DNA of 6,200 nucleotides from Paracoccaceae bacterium. Its GTDB lineage: Bacteria; Pseudomonadota; Alphaproteobacteria; Rhodobacterales; Rhodobacteraceae. Of this stretch, positions 1 to 4,668 are shown in pieces (positions within the stretch are counted from its first letter, which is position 1; each line of letters opens with the position of its first letter). The notes under the pieces were generated by a model that was given only the letters and a program-made list of their open reading frames with translations, had not been told where the DNA came from and did no database searches. The position numbers and the translations under genes were made by a program. The stretch covers positions 1-6,200 of the forward strand of contig JALQYS010000521.1 in assembly GCA_023254015.1 (NCBI GenBank), written 5' to 3'.

Positions 1-92
1 CCATTTGCCAGGGTGGCAAGGTCGGCGTGGCTGAGGTCGGTGTTGATGGTGTCGGTGAACCAGGTGGAAAGGCCCGTGACGGAATTCGCCAT
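1..92 (-). CDS. 5' end of an unrecognised protein gene (runs off the left edge)
   Basis: Only the first 30 codons are in the window; the frame is open to position 1. The peptide begins MANSVTGLSTWFTDTINTDL and continues with SHADLATLAN. The start is supported by a Shine-Dalgarno GGAG (minus strand, 101-104) eight bases before the ATG at 90-92, and by codons rich in G or C at the third position, as in the neighbouring genes. The visible part has no signal peptide and is a mildly amphipathic N-terminus, which could precede a membrane domain further on, but that cannot be seen here. I do not recognise the family. The gene is divergent from the 203-aa gene at 260, with 167 bp between the two starts, so the two could share a control region. 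Confidence 0.7.
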   Translation of the reverse strand, partial: MANSVTGLSTWFTDTINTDLSHADLATLAN

Positions 93-185
93 GAAGAATG
101 CTCCGGAATGGTCTCAAATCGGGCAGAGTATGCGGAGCAAAGGGCGCCTTGTCCACGCCGGTCCTTGCCGCTTTCTCTTGATGTT

Positions 186-202
186 TGCCGCGCCGCGCGG
201 CA
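186..202. promoter_or_regulatory. 17-bp palindrome in a divergent intergenic region (possible operator)
   Basis: TGCCGCGC (186-193) and GCGCGGCA (195-202) are perfect reverse complements around a single C. The site lies between two divergent starts (92 on the minus strand, 260 on the plus strand), where an operator would be expected. It is built almost only of G and C, so in such a GC-rich genome chance is a real alternative. No convincing -35/-10 pair is visible beside it. Confidence 0.25.
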
Positions 203-259
203 TCGACCATGGCGCGGCTGTCGGCAAGAGGCGGGCCGCGCTGACGCAAGGACCATGGC

Positions 260-871
260 ATGACCCCCGAACAGGTGCAGGCGCTTTTCACGCGCAAGGA
301 CGGAAGCTATCTTTTTGCCCGTTGGGGGCGGCCCATCGTGCCGGTGGTCTTTGGCGTGGATGATGCCACGCTGTCGGTGGTGAAGGGCGCGATCGAGGCG
401 GTGGTCACGCTGGCCGGCCACAAGATGGCCGAGACCGATCCGGAACTGGGCGCGAACCTGATGGTGTTCTTCTTCCGCGACTGGGCCGAACTGCCGCAGG
501 TGCCGAACCTTGATCGGCTGATCCCCGATCTGGGCCCGCTTTGCGACCGGCTGGCCGCCGCGGGCGCGAACCAGTATCGGGCGTTCCGCTTTGATGCCGA
601 GGGCGCGATCAAGGCGGCCTTCGTCTTTTTGCGCATGGATGACGCGCTGGCCCGGATGCCGGCCGAGACGCTGGCGCTGAACGAGGCGGCGCAGGTGATC
701 GTGCTGTGGGGCGAGCGGGCCTTTGCCGAAACCTCTCCCCTTGGGCAGGCGGGGGGCGCGGTGATCCTGCGGCCCGAGATTGCGGGGGTGATCCGCGCCG
801 CTTATGACCGGGTTCTGCCCGCCGTCGCGCGGGATGCCTCGCACGCCTACCGTCTGGCCGCGCGGGCATGA
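260..871 (+). CDS. Conserved-looking hypothetical protein, 203 aa, coupled to the DUF2161 gene
   Basis: Complete gene with an AAGGA ribosome binding site (248-252) seven bases before the ATG. Coding is supported by steady G/C third positions through the whole frame. The protein appears soluble and mixed alpha/beta: there is no signal peptide or clear membrane segment. Hydrophobic strands alternate with acidic helices, for example PIVPVVFGVDD near residue 25, LMVFFFRDW near 67 and AAQVIVLWGE near 143. I see no catalytic motif and do not recognise the family; a Rhodobacterales-specific conserved protein is my best guess. Its stop overlaps the next start as ATGA (868-871), so the two products are probably translated together. 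The downstream product has a nuclease fold, so a linked role is possible but unproven. Confidence 0.8.
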   Translation: MTPEQVQALFTRKDGSYLFARWGRPIVPVVFGVDDATLSVVKGAIEAVVTLAGHKMAETDPELGANLMVFFFRDWAELPQVPNLDRLIPDLGPLCDRLAAAGANQYRAFRFDAEGAIKAAFVFLRMDDALARMPAETLALNEAAQVIVLWGERAFAETSPLGQAGGAVILRPEIAGVIRAAYDRVLPAVARDASHAYRLAARA

Positions 872-1542
872 AGGAGGCCGACCTTTACCCCGACCTGAAG
901 GCCTTTCTGGAGGCTCAGGGCTATGAGGTGAAGGCCGAGATCGGCGCCTGTGACATCCTTGCACTGCGGGGGGCAGAGCCGCCGGTGGTGGTCGAGATGA
1001 AGCTGTCCTTCTCGCTGGCGCTGGTGTTGCAGGGGGTGGCGCGGCAGGCGCTGTTCGACACGGTCTATCTGGCGGTGCCCGCGCCGAAAAAGGGCGGGCC
1101 GGCGCGCTACAAGGATATTGTCGCTTTGTGCCGCCGTCTGGGCCTTGGGCTTCTGGTGGTGGCGCCCGGTGTGGGGGTGGAGGCCCATCTGGACCCCGGC
1201 CCCTATCAGCCCCGCCTGAACACCGTCCGCGCCGGGCGTCTCTTGCGGGAGTTCCAGCGCCGGCTTGGCGATCCGAATCAGGGTGGCACGACAGGGATCA
1301 AACGGATGACGGCCTATCGCCAGGACGCCCTGCGCTGTGCCTGCGCTTTGGTCGATGGTCCGATGAAAGGGGCGACGGTTGCAAAGGCCACGGGCGTCAC
1401 CCGCGCCACGACGCTGATGCGCGATGACCATTACGGCTGGTTCGACCGGGTGGACAAGGGCGTCTACGCCCTGACGCAAAAGGGGAGGACGGCGCTGACC
1501 GAAAACGCCGCCGAGATTACCCGCCTTACGGCAGGGCAATGA
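868..1542 (+). CDS. DUF2161-type putative PD-(D/E)XK phosphodiesterase with C-terminal winged helix
   Basis: A 224-aa protein. The N-terminal half reads like a PD-(D/E)XK nuclease core: an early helix (LYPDLKAFLEAQGYEV), then Asp29 in the GACDILAL strand, then Glu43 and Lys45 in VVVEMKLS, the D-x(n)-ExK signature. This order and wording match the DUF2161 family as I remember it. Residues about 150-205 look like a winged helix: GATVAKATGVTRATTLMR is the helix-turn-helix and the strand GWFDRVDKGVYALT is the wing. By family reasoning it may bind and cut nucleic acid, but its substrate is unknown. There is no ribosome binding site upstream of the ATG; translation probably depends on the ATGA overlap with the preceding gene. 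The 3' end overlaps the convergent creA-like gene by 17 bp. Confidence 0.85.
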   Translation: MKEADLYPDLKAFLEAQGYEVKAEIGACDILALRGAEPPVVVEMKLSFSLALVLQGVARQALFDTVYLAVPAPKKGGPARYKDIVALCRRLGLGLLVVAPGVGVEAHLDPGPYQPRLNTVRAGRLLREFQRRLGDPNQGGTTGIKRMTAYRQDALRCACALVDGPMKGATVAKATGVTRATTLMRDDHYGWFDRVDKGVYALTQKGRTALTENAAEITRLTAGQ

Positions 1543-1990
1543 CCGAGATCGACATCTTGCCCGACCCTTGCGTCACCTCATTGGCATGCGCCAGATAGAC
1601 CAGAGCCTTGTTCTTCTGATCATAGATCCGCGTCACCTTCAGCGACTTCAGTATCAGCGACTGGCGTTCGGAAAAGACCGTCTCGCCAGCGGCCCCCTTG
1701 TCGATGGGCCCCAGCACGATGGGCCCGGTCTGCACGCAATCCACCGCCGAATAGGATGGGTCCTCAAACCAGTTGCCTTGCGTCAGCCGGTCGTAGAACG
1801 ACCGGTCGAAATAGGCGACATGGCAGGTCACGCCCTTCACCTTCGGGTCGGCGATCGCCTCGATGATGATGTCATTGCCCACCCAGTCGACTCCGACGCG
1901 GCCCACCTCTTCGGCACCCGCGGGCGGCGCAACGGCAATCAGGGGCAGGGCGGTCAGGGAAAGGGCGGCGGCAAGCAGCGAACGGGTCAT
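1526..1990 (-). CDS. creA: CreA family periplasmic protein
   Basis: A 154-aa protein of the CreA family, which has no established biochemical function. The first 26 residues form a classical signal peptide: MTRS, a long Leu/Ala stretch, then AGA before EEVGRVG, so cleavage after Ala26 and periplasmic location are likely. CreA hallmarks are visible: EVGRV near the mature N-terminus, IIIEAIADPKVKGVTCHV at 41-58, DCVQTGPI at 84-91, a LILKSLKVTRIYD strand and KALVYLAHANE. Cys56 and Cys85 could form a disulfide. The frame is open upstream to 2218, but I chose the ATG at 1988-1990 because AAAGGAG sits seven bases before it and the signal peptide starts there. It is divergent from the ybgC remnant and convergent with the DUF2161 gene. 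Confidence 0.9.
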   Translation of the reverse strand: MTRSLLAAALSLTALPLIAVAPPAGAEEVGRVGVDWVGNDIIIEAIADPKVKGVTCHVAYFDRSFYDRLTQGNWFEDPSYSAVDCVQTGPIVLGPIDKGAAGETVFSERQSLILKSLKVTRIYDQKNKALVYLAHANEVTQGSGKMSISVIALP

Positions 1991-2080
1991 CGGGGCACTC
2001 CTTTGCTGCCCATGTTGGCCCTTGGTCGCCCCAATGCAAGGGTGGACCTTGCCGGCCCTGCGCCCTAGCCTGCCCGGAAA

Positions 2081-2086
2081 AAGGAG
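2081..2086 (+). promoter_or_regulatory. Ribosome binding site of the interrupted ybgC
   Basis: AAGGAG lies five bases before the ATG at 2092. It shows that the short reading frame following it is the true 5' end of a gene and not a chance match. Confidence 0.75.
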
Positions 2087-2091
2087 CCGCC

Positions 2092-2151
2092 ATGACCCAC
2101 CGTCACCCTGTCCGCGTCTATTACGAAGATACCGACCTTTTGTCCGGTTAA
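2092..2151 (+). pseudogene. ybgC: 5' remnant of ybgC (tol-pal associated acyl-CoA thioesterase), cut off after 16 codons
   Basis: The reading frame encodes MTHRHPVRVYYEDTDL followed by LSG and a stop (TAA at 2149-2151). The PVRVYYEDTD motif is the highly conserved N-terminus of YbgC hotdog-fold thioesterases and includes the conserved active-site Asp region. Intact members run to about 130-150 aa and continue with a segment like AGIVYYANYL, which is absent here. Native sequence ends at about 2138; after that base composition turns sharply AT-rich. YbgC is normally a cytoplasmic enzyme encoded next to tolQRAB-pal, so the downstream tol genes may also have lost their usual promoter, unless the far end of the insert supplies one. 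The remaining ybgC is not in the window. A strong ribosome binding site (2081-2086) supports the start. Confidence 0.8.
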
Positions 2152-2210
2152 AGAAAAAATCAAATAAAAACATATACTTAGTAGAATACCCGATTTTGCC
2201 GCCAGTTTTT

Positions 2211-2229
2211 ACTACCAAATTGCTACCAA
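2211..2229. repeat. Two CTACCAA motifs 11 bp apart near the element edge (possible recombinase arm sites)
   Basis: CTACCAA occurs at 2212-2218 and 2223-2229, that is TTGGTAG twice on the minus strand, 70-90 bp inside the inferred element boundary. One helical turn of spacing and closeness to an end are what arm-type sites of tyrosine recombinases show. A third copy lies at 4280-4286. The recombinase is not seen, so the role is inferred. Confidence 0.35.
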
Positions 2230-2460
2230 CTGACCCCGGTCGCGATTCATCAGTCGTTAACCGAAAAGCGTCGCTTTCAGGCGATTTCGCTGGCGAGCGC
2301 CTTCGTGGCTACCCGGGCGCGGTGGGGCGGAAAACAGGCCCCAGGACGCGATTTCAGGCCGTTCCGATGTCCGAGGTGCTGAAACGCGCTAACGCTGCTC
2401 CTGGGGCTGTTCTCGGGAGTTCTTCGGTGGTTCTTGTGATGGGGCTTCCGTCGGGCCTGC

Positions 2461-2482
2461 GTCGCTGGCAGAGCTCAGCGAC
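2461..2482. repeat. Inverted repeat, 7-bp arms
   Basis: GTCGCTG (2461-2467) and CAGCGAC (2476-2482) are perfect reverse complements with an 8-base loop. It has no T-tract, so it is not an obvious terminator. Confidence 0.5.
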
Positions 2483-2535
2483 TAGCCCTCCTCCCGTGCT
2501 GATCGGGCAGGCTCGAGTATCGAATGCCGGAAGGG

Positions 2536-2556
2536 TGATCTCCGGATCAGAGATCA
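2536..2556. repeat. Inverted repeat, 7-bp arms
   Basis: TGATCTC (2536-2542) and GAGATCA (2550-2556) are perfect reverse complements with a 7-base loop, CGGATCA. There is no T-tract on either side. Confidence 0.5.
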
Positions 2557-2719
2557 AACGGGCTACGCCTGGTAGACCACGCCCCTTTTCTCGTCTGTGG
2601 TGTTTCAGGGATTGCCGTGGTCGCCGCCCTGACCCAAGCCCCCCTTCTTGCTCTTCGATCTCAAGCAGGAGGCTAACGCTTTTCTCGCCTTCTGGAGGCC
2701 TATAGGCTACGCCTTCTTC

Positions 2720-4219
2720 TTAGAGGGTGGCACGCACTTGTCTCACGGTTTCGCGGACCTCATTCCGGTGCTTGCGATACCAGGTTGCGCGGCTGATCCC
2801 GAGGGCTACCCAGGGCTTGGCGCGGCTGATGCTGTCGGCCTCGTACACGGCGCGTTCGATGGCCCCCGCATTACGGCGGGCCTCCTGGAAGCGTTCGTAT
2901 TTTCTCTGCTTCCGGATGTCGTCGGAAACAAGGGCCGTCAGCCCGTATTGGATCATGTCCTCTTCTGTGATGTTCAGCTCGCGCAGGATGCGGGCCTTGG
3001 AATAGGTGTAGACGCGGGAGACCTCGCGAGCGCCCCCGCCCCCGGCGCGCTGGCTGCGCTTGCCTTCGGTGGTCTGCTGGACGCGCTTCTTTAGCGTCGA
3101 CATGTAGCCGCTGAACTGCTTCCGGAGAAACTTCTCGTCCAAGAACTCCACGGCATAGGCCTGCAGCTTGGTCCACCAGCGGTCCGCCCGGTAAATCTGT
3201 CCCATGATGCAGCCGAGGTGGAACATGAACATGTCCCGGTCGCCCTCTGTGAGCTTGCCTTGGTGCTTTTCGCGGATCAGCTTGACGAGGTCCTTCTCGG
3301 CCTCTGCCAGCCAGTTGTAGCGCTCCTTATCGGCGGGGACGGGCATGCGGTGCGCATCCAAAGGAATGACGACGGCGGGGGCATTGGTATTGGCGGCGGT
3401 GTGGCTCTTTGCCTCCAACTCCGCCTTGGCTCGGGCGGCCTCTTCCTTGCGGCGGCGTGCCTTGCCCCGGTTTTCTTCCATCTGCGCATAGATGGCGCGC
3501 CGCTGCTCGCGGGTGACGCCTAGGACTGCCTCGGCGAGATCGTCGAAGCGGTAGCCCGCGACTTTTCCTTTGGCATCCCGGAAGGTCCAGGCGATCGAAA
3601 CTACCCGTTCGGTTTTCGAGTTCATGGACCCGATGACGCGCCACATCCGGGGATTCACGCAGGCGGGATCAGCCCCGAAGGAGGCGAACCGCTTGATCAG
3701 TTCGCTATTCACTTCCCGGTAGCGGGGCATGATCTTGGCCGTGGTGATCCGGTTGTAGAGCCAGATCAGCAGGGAGCCGCGGCCCGTGTCGACGATCACT
3801 GACGGGAATGGCAGCCCCTCGGCGGCGCAATGGTCGAGAACCAGGGCATGAACCTCGGCATGCGTCTTGTTGGCGAGTTCCGGGATCTTGTACCAATCCA
3901 GATCGACGGAGTTGGCGGCGAGATACTGGATGTCGGCATCCTCGCGGCTCCACGTCGTCCCCCAGACGTGCGGCGAGGTGTAGAGATCGGTCCATCCCTG
4001 TGGCAGGCCGCTGCCGTAATGCACGGAGTGGCGCAGGCGATGGGAGAACATCCGGTTCCAGACCGCTCCCTCCTGGCGGATCATGAAGACGCGGAAGAAG
4101 AACTCCTTGCGGCCAAACGGCTGCGGGATGTGCGCGATCTCCGGATCGTAGTTCAGGCTGAAGGATGGATTGCCCGGCCATTTCTCGGCGGGGGCAAGAA
4201 GATGATTAGCGTGTCCCAC
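2720..4219 (-). CDS. Primase-like (AEP/primpol-type) replication protein with C-terminal HTH
   Basis: A 499-aa protein, probably the replication initiator or primase of the element. Motifs in order: SVDLDW (104-109, metal-binding DxD), VIVDTGRGSLLIW (141-153, resembling the SGRGLHLYW motif) and CVNPRMWRVIGSMNSK (187-202, resembling the R...GS.N.K region). This pattern recalls archaeo-eukaryotic primase-type plasmid Rep proteins. The usual His of motif II is replaced by Leu, as I recall also in some plasmid relatives. Residues 235-275 are a charged, probably coiled linker; 300-400 form a basic helical region; about 463-483 (ISRAKPWVALGISRATWYRKH) is a helix-turn-helix for DNA binding. Start: GTG at 4217-4219 with a purine-rich GGAAAGGTGG about nine bases upstream; an ATG at 4082-4084 would delete conserved-looking sequence. 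Tandem repeats lie just upstream. Family assignment is by motif only. Confidence 0.75.
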   Translation of the reverse strand: MGHANHLLAPAEKWPGNPSFSLNYDPEIAHIPQPFGRKEFFFRVFMIRQEGAVWNRMFSHRLRHSVHYGSGLPQGWTDLYTSPHVWGTTWSREDADIQYLAANSVDLDWYKIPELANKTHAEVHALVLDHCAAEGLPFPSVIVDTGRGSLLIWLYNRITTAKIMPRYREVNSELIKRFASFGADPACVNPRMWRVIGSMNSKTERVVSIAWTFRDAKGKVAGYRFDDLAEAVLGVTREQRRAIYAQMEENRGKARRRKEEAARAKAELEAKSHTAANTNAPAVVIPLDAHRMPVPADKERYNWLAEAEKDLVKLIREKHQGKLTEGDRDMFMFHLGCIMGQIYRADRWWTKLQAYAVEFLDEKFLRKQFSGYMSTLKKRVQQTTEGKRSQRAGGGGAREVSRVYTYSKARILRELNITEEDMIQYGLTALVSDDIRKQRKYERFQEARRNAGAIERAVYEADSISRAKPWVALGISRATWYRKHRNEVRETVRQVRATL

Positions 4220-4244
4220 CCACGGTAACCACCTTTCCGGCAGT

Positions 4245-4264
4245 GCAAACGCGTGCAGACGCGT
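4245..4264. repeat. Two tandem 10-bp repeats (GCARACGCGT), possible iterons or Rep operator
   Basis: GCAAACGCGT (4245-4254) is followed directly by GCAGACGCGT (4255-4264), 9 of 10 identical. The pair sits 26 bp upstream of the GTG start of the replication gene, between it and any promoter. One helical turn per unit suits binding of a protein on one face of the DNA, for example the HTH of the replication protein. Confidence 0.5.
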
Positions 4265-4360
4265 CCCCAGAGAGTGAGGCTACCAAGTCAGACCGGAAAA
4301 GTTTTTTTGCGAGTGGCATGGAGTAAAGCCTGTTCGTAATAAAGGGTCTCTTGGTTCTTT

Positions 4361-4398
4361 ATCATTCATTCCCTCAGTGCCGCCGAGGGAATTATGAT
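4361..4398. promoter_or_regulatory. Long interrupted palindrome (operator or hairpin)
   Basis: Inner arms ATTCCCTC (4368-4375) and GAGGGAAT (4385-4392) are perfect complements around a 9-base loop. Outer arms ATCAT (4361-4365) and ATGAT (4394-4398) also match, separated from the inner arms by two bases and one base. In all, 13 paired positions. On the minus strand the right part contains CATAAT, like a -10 box, but no good -35 goes with it. No T-tract follows, so it is not a standard terminator. An operator for the replication gene or a structured origin element are the likely roles. Confidence 0.5.
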
Positions 4399-4408
4399 CT
4401 GGCAAAGT

Positions 4409-4438
4409 CTATGTTTGCCCGGCACATGAAAGTTTCAA
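4409..4438 (-). promoter_or_regulatory. Weak candidate promoter for the replication gene
   Basis: On the minus strand TTGAAA (4438-4433) fits a -35 box at five of six bases. The sequence 18 bases later, ACATAG (4414-4409), is a poor -10. It is the best -35-like hexamer upstream of the GTG start and would give a leader of about 185 bases that includes the palindrome and tandem repeats. Confidence 0.2.
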
Positions 4439-4482
4439 AGTAAAAATCCATGGAAAAATGAGTTTATATTAAAGGAAGCGAA

Positions 4483-4542
4483 ATGATTTGGCGATTTCAG
4501 AACTTTGATGTTTGTAAAAAGCATACAGGCTGGTATATATAG
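4483..4542 (+). CDS. Possible 19-aa small ORF with a good ribosome binding site
   Basis: An AAAGGAAG (4471-4478) lies four bases before an ATG opening a 19-codon frame, MIWRFQNFDVCKKHTGWYI, that stops with TAG at 4540-4542. The peptide is aromatic and basic but not a clear membrane segment, so a type I toxin is not supported. Its last codons coincide with the candidate -10 box at 4534-4539. No plus-strand gene follows, so a leader-peptide role has no partner. Chance is the simplest explanation; recorded because the ribosome binding site is good. Confidence 0.15.
   Translation: MIWRFQNFDVCKKHTGWYI
4512..4541 (+). promoter_or_regulatory. Candidate sigma70-type promoter with extended -10
   Basis: TTGTAA (4512-4517), a 16-base spacer, then TATATA (4534-4539) preceded by TGG (4531-4533), which gives the TGn of an extended -10. 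Transcription would start near 4546. No plus-strand protein gene follows; a strong intrinsic terminator does, about 100 bases on. Confidence 0.4.
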
Positions 4543-4545
4543 AGT

Positions 4546-4650
4546 TGCCGCCGAGCGATTTTCTCGAGTTGGGCGCCTGTGCCCTGGGTCCTCTAGAAGA
4601 TCGAATCCCTCAGCAAAAGGCCCTCGCCAAATGCGGGGGCCTTTTTGTTT
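4546..4650 (+). ncRNA. Candidate small RNA of about 105 nt (promoter to terminator)
   Basis: The stretch runs from the predicted start after the extended -10 promoter to the T-tract of an intrinsic terminator and has no open frame of note. Short possible stems precede the terminator hairpin: CGAG (4552-4555) with CTCG (4563-4566), and GGGC (4571-4574) with GCCC (4581-4584). It ends 18 bases from the stop codon of the convergent hsdR, so it would be antisense to the 3' untranslated part of the hsdR message, not to its coding part. It could be a control RNA of the element, for example for copy number. I do not recognise a known RNA family. The alternative is that the terminator serves hsdR only and the promoter is chance. 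Confidence 0.35.
4615..4650. terminator. Strong intrinsic terminator, probably bidirectional
   Basis: Arms AAAAGGCCCTCGC (4615-4627) and GCGGGGGCCTTTT (4633-4645) pair over 13 positions with a single G-T mismatch around the loop CAAAT. On the plus strand the run TTTTTGTTT follows, the standard form. On the minus strand the same hairpin ends in TTTT and lies 18 bases after the hsdR stop, so it can also end hsdR transcription. Confidence 0.85.
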
Positions 4651-4668
4651 CTGGAATCTGATCCAGAT

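Larger units (their letters stand above)
2152..2719. other. Gene-free stretch inside the element, with several inverted repeats
   Basis: No reading frame here has a ribosome binding site plus plausible protein sequence; the open frames are low-complexity and Arg/Pro/Ser-rich. The first 80 bp are AT-rich. Perfect inverted repeats are seen at 2265-2277, 2281-2290, 2292-2301, 2461-2482 (7-bp arms) and 2536-2556 (7-bp arms). GGCTACGCCT occurs at 2561-2570 and again at 2705-2714. It lies downstream of the replication gene, and no T-rich intrinsic terminator for that gene is visible. It may hold a transfer or replication site, a structured RNA, or simply decayed DNA. Confidence 0.5.
4220..4545. other. 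Non-coding control region upstream of the replication gene; candidate origin
   Basis: About 325 bp without a convincing gene. From the replication gene outward it holds two tandem 10-bp repeats (4245-4264), a CTACCAA motif (4280-4286), a long interrupted palindrome (4361-4398), and an AT-rich segment from about 4425 to 4545. Short repeats plus AT-rich DNA next to a replication gene is the usual layout of an iteron-type origin and its autoregulation site. No DnaA box close to consensus is visible. Function is inferred from layout only. Confidence 0.4.

Noticed and set aside
847..1539. 230-codon minus-strand open frame opposite the DUF2161 gene
   Set aside because: It mirrors a well-supported gene in a GC-rich region, where antisense frames stay open. 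Its His/Arg/Gln-rich composition is typical of a shadow.
1991..2218. N-terminal extension of the creA-like protein in the same minus-strand frame up to 2218
   Set aside because: The extension crosses the ybgC start and the element boundary and is low-complexity. The ATG at 1988-1990 has its own AAAGGAG and begins a proper signal peptide.
2354..2557. 67-codon minus-strand frame in the gene-free region
   Set aside because: No good ribosome binding site, low-complexity product, and it overlaps two inverted repeats. It is too weak to call a gene.
1863..2705. 280-codon plus-strand open frame
   Set aside because: It spans creA antisense, the ybgC start and the element edge. The product is Arg/Pro/Ser-rich with no domain-like sequence and no ribosome binding site.
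3830..4228. 132-codon plus-strand frame opposite the replication gene
   Set aside because: It lies antisense to the conserved N-terminal motifs and has no ribosome binding site or domain features.
2348..4500. GCGATTTCAG repeated at 2348-2357 and 4491-4500
   Set aside because: Single 10-base repeats are expected by chance several times in a 6.2-kb window, and the flanks do not match.
4586..4614. tRNA-like 3' end (ATCGAATCCCTC resembles a T-arm)
   Set aside because: The five bases before the loop (AGAAG) do not pair with the five after it (CCCTC), the loop lacks the normal first T, and no acceptor or anticodon stem can be formed upstream.
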